DNA of 64,000 nucleotides from Acidihalobacter prosperus. Lineage in GTDB: Bacteria > Pseudomonadota > Gammaproteobacteria > DSM-5130 > Acidihalobacteraceae. The stretch is taken from contig NZ_JQSG02000001.1 of assembly GCF_000754095.2 (NCBI RefSeq), positions 1-64,000 on the forward strand, given 5' to 3'. Below are positions 59,448 to 64,000 of the stretch, piece by piece. Under the pieces are notes generated by a model. The model was not told the origin of the DNA. It saw only the letters and a program-made list of their open reading frames with translations, and made no database searches. Made by a program: the position numbers and the translations under genes. Position 1 is the first letter of the stretch. Each line of letters opens with the position of its first letter.

Positions 59448-62400
59448 ATGCCCAAACGCACCGACATCAAAAGCATCCTGGTCATAGGCGCCGGGCCGAT
59501 CGTCATCGGCCAGGCCTGCGAATTCGATTATTCCGGCGCCCAGGCATGCAAGGCGCTCAAGGAGGAAGGCTACCGGATCATTCTGGTCAACTCGAATCCG
59601 GCCACGATCATGACCGATCCGGAAACCGCGGATGCGATCTATATCGAGCCGATCGAGTGGCGTACCGTGGCGCGCATCATCGAGCGCGAGCGTCCGGATG
59701 CGCTGCTGCCAACCATGGGTGGGCAGACGGCGCTCAATTGTGCGCTTGATCTGGCCCGCGAAGGCGTGCTTGATCGGCTGGGCGTGGAGATGATCGGTGC
59801 CGACCGCGACGCCATCGACATGGCGGAGGATCGCGAGCGCTTTCGTCATGCCATGGCCGAGATCGGGCTTTCGACGCCCAAGGCCTTTGTCGCACACAGT
59901 TTCGAGGAAGCGCAGCAGGTTCAGGGTGGCATCGGCTTTCCGACTATCATCCGGCCTTCCTTCACCATGGGCGGCAGCGGCGGCGGTATCGCCTACAACC
60001 GCGAGGAATTCGAGGAAATCGTCAAGCGCGGTCTCGATCTGTCGCCGACCAAGGAAGTGCTGCTCGAGGAGTCGGTGCTGGGTTGGAAGGAATTCGAGAT
60101 GGAGGTCGTGCGCGACCGCGCCGACAACTGCATCATCGTATGCTCCATCGAAAATCTGGACCCGATGGGCGTGCATACCGGCGATTCGATCACGGTGGCG
60201 CCGGCGCAGACCCTGACGGACAAGGAATACCAACGTCTGCGCGATGCGTCCATCGCCGTCCTGCGCAAGATCGGCGTCGATACCGGCGGCTCGAACGTCC
60301 AGTTCGCGATCGACCCGGCGACGGGGCGGGTGATCGTCATCGAGATGAATCCACGCGTGTCGCGTTCCTCGGCGCTGGCCTCGAAGGCGACCGGTTTCCC
60401 GATTGCCAAGGTCGCGGCCAAGCTGGCGGTTGGCTACACCCTGGACGAGTTGCGCAACGACATCACCGGCGGCGTGACACCGGCATCGTTCGAGCCGACC
60501 ATCGATTACGTGGTGACCAAGATACCGCGCTTCACTTTCGAAAAATTTCCCAAGGCGGATCCCCGTCTGACCACCCAGATGAAGTCCGTCGGTGAGGTCA
60601 TGGCGATCGGCCGCAGCTTCCAGGAGTCCTTCCAGAAGGCGCTCAGGGGGCTCGAAATCGGTGTTGACGGCCTCAATGAAGTGCTGGATCTGAGCGACCG
60701 GGACGCGGCCGCCGCACGTCTGCGTCAGGAATTGCGCGCACCGACCGAGCAACGCATCTGGTATCTTGCCGATGCCTTCCGCTTCGGCATGACGCGGGAA
60801 GAAATTCACCAGCTCAGCCGGATCGACCCGTGGTTCCTGGCGCAGATCGAGGATCTCGTGCATACCGAGCAAGCGCTGCGCGGTACGGCCATGGAGCGCC
60901 TGACGGCGGCGGCATTCCGACGTCTCAAGCGCAAGGGCTTTTCGGACCGCCGACTGGCGCGTTTGCTGGAGGAAACCGAACGCACGGTCCGCCAGCGGCG
61001 CCATCTGCTTGGCGTGCGCCCCGTCTACAAACGGGTGGATAGCTGTGCCGCAGAGTTCGCTTCGAGTACGGCCTATCTCTATTCCACTTATGAGGAGTCC
61101 TGCGAGGCAGAGCCCGGCAGTCGTGACAAAATCATGGTGTTGGGGGGCGGCCCGAACCGCATCGGCCAAGGGATCGAGTTCGACTACTGCTGCGTGCATG
61201 CGGCCCTGGCCCTGAGCGAGGATGGCTATGAAACCATCATGGTCAACTGTAACCCCGAGACCGTCTCGACCGATTACGACACCTCGGACCGTTTGTATTT
61301 CGAGCCGCTGACGCTTGAGGACGTGCTCGAGATCATCGAGGTCGAGCAGCCCAAGGGGGTGATCGTGCAGTATGGCGGCCAGACGCCGCTGAAATTGGCG
61401 CGAGATCTCGAGGCGGCCGGTGCGCCGATCATCGGTACTAGCCCCGATTCGATTGATCTTGCCGAGGACCGGGAGCGTTTCCAGCACCTGATCGAGTCGC
61501 TGGAGCTGATGCAGCCGCCGAACAGAACGGCGCGCAGTGCGGAAGAGGCCGTGCGACTGGCCGACGAGATCGGCTATCCCGTGGTGGTGCGGCCTTCCTA
61601 CGTGCTGGGCGGGCGTGCCATGGAGATCGTCTACGACGAACAGGACCTGCGTCGGTACATGAACGAGGCGGTGAAGGTTTCCAACGATGCGCCCGTGCTC
61701 ATAGACCGCTTCCTCGATGATGCCATCGAAGTTGACGTGGATGCGATCTGCGACGGCGAAACGGTGCTGATCGGCGGCGTGATGCAGCATATCGAGCAGG
61801 CGGGAGTCCATTCCGGCGATTCGGCCTGTTCGCTGCCGCCCTATTCGTTGAGCGAGGTGCTGCTCGACCGCTTGCGCGACCAGGTCCGGCGCATGGCCGT
61901 CAGTCTCAAGGTGGTGGGGCTGATGAACGCGCAGTTGGCTGTCAAGGGCGACGACATCTATATCCTTGAAGTCAATCCGCGTGCTTCGCGTACCGTGCCG
62001 TTCGTGTCCAAGGCCAGCGGCTTGCCCATGGCCAAGGTCGCGGCTCGCTGCATGGTGGGGCGGAAGCTGGCCGAGCAGGGTATTGCCACCGAGATCATCC
62101 CGCCGTATTTTTCGGTCAAGGAGGCGGTGTTCCCGTTCATCAAATTTCCCGGCGTGGATCCGATCCTCGGGCCGGAGATGAAATCGACCGGTGAGGTCAT
62201 GGGTATCGGGCTGAGCTTTGGCGAAGCCTTCGCCAAAGCTCAGTTGGCATCCGGCGTGGTGTTGCCGCGAGGCGGTCGAGCCTTCATCAGTGTCCGTGAC
62301 GAGGACAAGGTCGCCGCCGTCGGCATTGCACGCGAGTTGCTCAAGCGCGGGTTCAGACTGGTGGCGACACATGGGACCGAGAAGGTTCTGGTGGCCGCGG

Positions 62401-62672
62401 GCTTGCCCTGCGATGCCGTCAACAAGGTCATGGAGGGCCGACCGCACGTGGTCGACATGATCAAGAACGGCGAAATCGACATGATCGTGAACACCACCGC
62501 GAACAAGCAGGCCATTGCAGACTCCTTCACCATCCGGCGAGAGGCGCTGCAGCGCAAAATTACCTACGCGACGACCATGGCGGGCGCGCTTGCGATGTGT
62601 CTTGCCATGGATTTTCTGGATAACGAGGCGGTTTACCGTCTGCAGGACCTGCATGAGGAGGCTCGGCAATGA
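59448..62672 (+). CDS. carB: Carbamoyl-phosphate synthase large subunit
   Basis: A 1074-residue enzyme with two homologous ATP-grasp halves: [21 protein letters not shown] starts the first, and [21 protein letters not shown] the second (about 560). The C-terminal MGS-like allosteric domain (about 940-1074) is complete. Works with CarA. It lies 36 bases after carA; its stop overlaps greA (ATGA). Confidence 0.97.
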   Translation: MPKRTDIKSILVIGAGPIVIGQACEFDYSGAQACKALKEEGYRIILVNSNPATIMTDPETADAIYIEPIEWRTVARIIERERPDALLPTMGGQTALNCALDLAREGVLDRLGVEMIGADRDAIDMAEDRERFRHAMAEIGLSTPKAFVAHSFEEAQQVQGGIGFPTIIRPSFTMGGSGGGIAYNREEFEEIVKRGLDLSPTKEVLLEESVLGWKEFEMEVVRDRADNCIIVCSIENLDPMGVHTGDSITVAPAQTLTDKEYQRLRDASIAVLRKIGVDTGGSNVQFAIDPATGRVIVIEMNPRVSRSSALASKATGFPIAKVAAKLAVGYTLDELRNDITGGVTPASFEPTIDYVVTKIPRFTFEKFPKADPRLTTQMKSVGEVMAIGRSFQESFQKALRGLEIGVDGLNEVLDLSDRDAAAARLRQELRAPTEQRIWYLADAFRFGMTREEIHQLSRIDPWFLAQIEDLVHTEQALRGTAMERLTAAAFRRLKRKGFSDRRLARLLEETERTVRQRRHLLGVRPVYKRVDSCAAEFASSTAYLYSTYEESCEAEPGSRDKIMVLGGGPNRIGQGIEFDYCCVHAALALSEDGYETIMVNCNPETVSTDYDTSDRLYFEPLTLEDVLEIIEVEQPKGVIVQYGGQTPLKLARDLEAAGAPIIGTSPDSIDLAEDRERFQHLIESLELMQPPNRTARSAEEAVRLADEIGYPVVVRPSYVLGGRAMEIVYDEQDLRRYMNEAVKVSNDAPVLIDRFLDDAIEVDVDAICDGETVLIGGVMQHIEQAGVHSGDSACSLPPYSLSEVLLDRLRDQVRRMAVSLKVVGLMNAQLAVKGDDIYILEVNPRASRTVPFVSKASGLPMAKVAARCMVGRKLAEQGIATEIIPPYFSVKEAVFPFIKFPGVDPILGPEMKSTGEVMGIGLSFGEAFAKAQLASGVVLPRGGRAFISVRDEDKVAAVGIARELLKRGFRLVATHGTEKVLVAAGLPCDAVNKVMEGRPHVVDMIKNGEIDMIVNTTANKQAIADSFTIRREALQRKITYATTMAGALAMCLAMDFLDNEAVYRLQDLHEEARQ

Positions 62673-63145
62673 ACAAGGTGCCGTTGACGATCCGCGGGGC
62701 TGAAAAGCTCCGTGCGGAGTTGCAGAAGCTCAAGTCGGAAGAGCGTCCGCGCGTCGTGGCCGCCATCGCAGAGGCGCGCGCGCATGGCGATCTCAAGGAA
62801 AACGCCGAATATCATGCGGCCCGCGAACAGCAGGGTTTCATCGAGGGGCGTATCAAGGAGGTCGAGGCCAAGCTCGCCAATGCCCAAGTCATCGACGTCA
62901 CCAAGCTCAATCCCGGCGGTAAGGTCGTGTTTGGCGCCACCGTCGATCTGGCGGACGTGGCTTCGGGCGACGAGATCACATACCAGATCGTCGGTGACGA
63001 CGAGGCGGATATCAAACAGGGGTTGGTGTCGGTCAGTTCGCCGATCGCGCGGGCGCTGATAGGCAAGATGGAAGGAGACGAAGTGCTCGTGCAGGCGCCC
63101 GGCGGCAATCGCGAGTATGAAGTGCTCGCTGTACGTTACGTCTGA
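62669..63145 (+). CDS. greA: Transcription elongation factor GreA
   Basis: A 158-residue factor that rescues backtracked RNA polymerase. N-terminal coiled coil ([40 protein letters not shown] with the acidic tip) and C-terminal FKBP-like domain ([20 protein letters not shown]). The carA-carB-greA order is known in pseudomonads. Its end overlaps the convergent yhbY by 10 bases. Confidence 0.97.
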   Translation: MNKVPLTIRGAEKLRAELQKLKSEERPRVVAAIAEARAHGDLKENAEYHAAREQQGFIEGRIKEVEAKLANAQVIDVTKLNPGGKVVFGATVDLADVASGDEITYQIVGDDEADIKQGLVSVSSPIARALIGKMEGDEVLVQAPGGNREYEVLAVRYV

Positions 63146-63414
63146 TTCAAGCGATTCTTCAGATACAGCACGACCACGCCGCCGATGCGCTGCACCAGTT
63201 CGGCGTCCGTGGCCGCGAGGATTTCCTCGATGATCGGTGTCATGGCCTCGCGTCCGCCGGGAATCTTGATCTTGATCAGTTCATGATGTTCGAGGGCGGC
63301 CCTGATTTCATCGATCACGCTGGCGTGCAGGCCCTTTTGGCCGATCAGCACGACCGGTTTGAGCGCGTGCGCCCTCGCCTTGAGTGCGCGTCTGTCGCGG
63401 TCATCGAGTACCAT
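63136..63414 (-). CDS. yhbY: Ribosome-associated RNA-binding protein YhbY
   Basis: A 92-residue CRS1/YhbY (CRM) protein that binds pre-ribosomal [22 protein letters not shown], the GxxG-type loop and [10 protein letters not shown] are typical. The ATG at 63414 has a better-spaced GAAGGA site than one two codons upstream. Divergent from rlmE, as in E. coli. Confidence 0.93.
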   Translation of the reverse strand: MVLDDRDRRALKARAHALKPVVLIGQKGLHASVIDEIRAALEHHELIKIKIPGGREAMTPIIEEILAATDAELVQRIGGVVVLYLKNRLNQT

Positions 63415-63471
63415 GGTCATATCCTTCGCCCGGAAAGCCGGGCAGTCTAGCATGGGTCGGAGAGGAAACCA

Positions 63472-64000
63472 GTGCCCCCTCGCAGCAAGAGCAGCCGCCA
63501 GTGGTTGCGGGAACATTTCGACGACCCCTATGTGCAGCGCGCGCAGGCGGAGGGCTATCGTTCGCGAGCGGTTTACAAGCTGCTCGAGCTCGACGAGCGC
63601 AATCCGGTTTTCCGCCCCGGGCAGACCGTCGTCGATCTGGGAGCGGCGCCGGGTGGGTGGAGCCAGGTGGCCCGCGCGCGTCTTGGCGGCTCGGGTCGGG
63701 TAATCGCGACGGATATTCTGGCGATTGATCCGTTGCCGGGCGTCGAGTTCCTGCAGGGCGATTTTCGCGAACAATCCGTGCTCGACGATCTGTTGCGTCT
63801 GATCGGCGAGACAGGGGCCGACCTTGTATTATCGGATATGGCGCCCAATATGAGTGGGGTGACCGCGGTGGATCAGCCGCGCGCGATGATATTGGCCGAA
63901 CTCGCGCTCGATCTGGCCATGAAGGTTCTGCGGCCCGGCGGCGGTTTGATACTGAAGCTTTTCCAGGGGCAGGGGTCCGACGCCTTCCTGGCGGAGCTGA
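63472..64000 (+). CDS. rlmE: 23S rRNA 2'-O-methyltransferase RlmE (partial)
   Basis: The first 176 codons of the FtsJ/RrmJ enzyme that methylates U2552 of 23S rRNA; about 30 more residues lie beyond the window. SAM motif [15 protein letters not shown]; catalytic K-D-K residues in [22 protein letters not shown] and [15 protein letters not shown] precedes the GTG start. ftsH is expected next. Confidence 0.96.
   Translation, partial: MPPRSKSSRQWLREHFDDPYVQRAQAEGYRSRAVYKLLELDERNPVFRPGQTVVDLGAAPGGWSQVARARLGGSGRVIATDILAIDPLPGVEFLQGDFREQSVLDDLLRLIGETGADLVLSDMAPNMSGVTAVDQPRAMILAELALDLAMKVLRPGGGLILKLFQGQGSDAFLAEL

Noticed and set aside
59214-62669. Antisense open frame of 1151 codons opposite carB
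   Set aside because: Same codon-bias effect; the sense strand is unmistakably carB over its full length.

Overview
The window is chromosomal DNA from a gammaproteobacterium. The gene orders are those of that class: tig-clpP-clpX-lon-hupB-ppiD, ppiB-lpxH opposite cysS, mltD/yafS-like/rnhA/dnaQ, smpB-ratA-rnfH-bamE-fur-recN-nadK-hrcA-grpE-dnaK-dnaJ-dapB-carA-carB-greA-yhbY-rlmE. The high G+C content, heavy metal-resistance load, SAM-II-type leader and Ser/Thr kinase operon suggest a metal-tolerant, possibly acidophilic lineage such as the Chromatiales/Ectothiorhodospiraceae; this placement is inference.

Region 1 (1-12368) is a metal-resistance island bounded by a 90-bp inverted repeat whose tips look like ISL3-family transposon ends. 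A third copy of the 24-bp tip lies inside, next to an intact ISL3-family transposase. The left half holds a divergent copper-type cassette: a CueR-like MerR regulator, a soluble metal chaperone, a P1B ATPase with YPC instead of CPC, a CcdA/DsbD-like membrane protein and a secreted cupredoxin-like protein. It also carries a decayed IS1380-family transposase. The right half is the transposase plus a Cu/Zn permease with its ArsR regulator, a zinc CDF transporter with its own ArsR regulator, and two broken genes (ynfA, DUF255). The island sits inside a GGDEF/EAL gene, whose EAL domain is cut exactly at the repeat.

Region 2 (12369-24565) returns to the backbone: the interrupted signalling gene with a PhnD-like binding protein, a SAM-II-type riboswitch before metZ, an overlapping glycerate kinase gene, two uncharacterised small proteins, lpxH, ppiB, gltX, cysS and folD. 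Region 3 (24566-34901) has tRNAs for Pro, Arg, His, Lys and Leu, the protein-quality-control run tig to ppiD with tRNA-Val and tRNA-Asp, and fabI.

Region 4 (35029-41650) is a leftward signalling operon: CHASE2-Ser/Thr kinase, PP2C phosphatase, FHA protein, CBS-histidine kinase and double-receiver regulator. Region 5 (41774-64000) is cell-envelope, replication, stress and biosynthesis housekeeping. It includes an unannotated-looking 31-codon ORF that overlaps both rnhA and dnaQ, sigma32-like promoters before grpE, dnaK and perhaps lon, and a leader ORF with an attenuator-like hairpin in front of carAB-greA. The last gene, rlmE, runs off the window.
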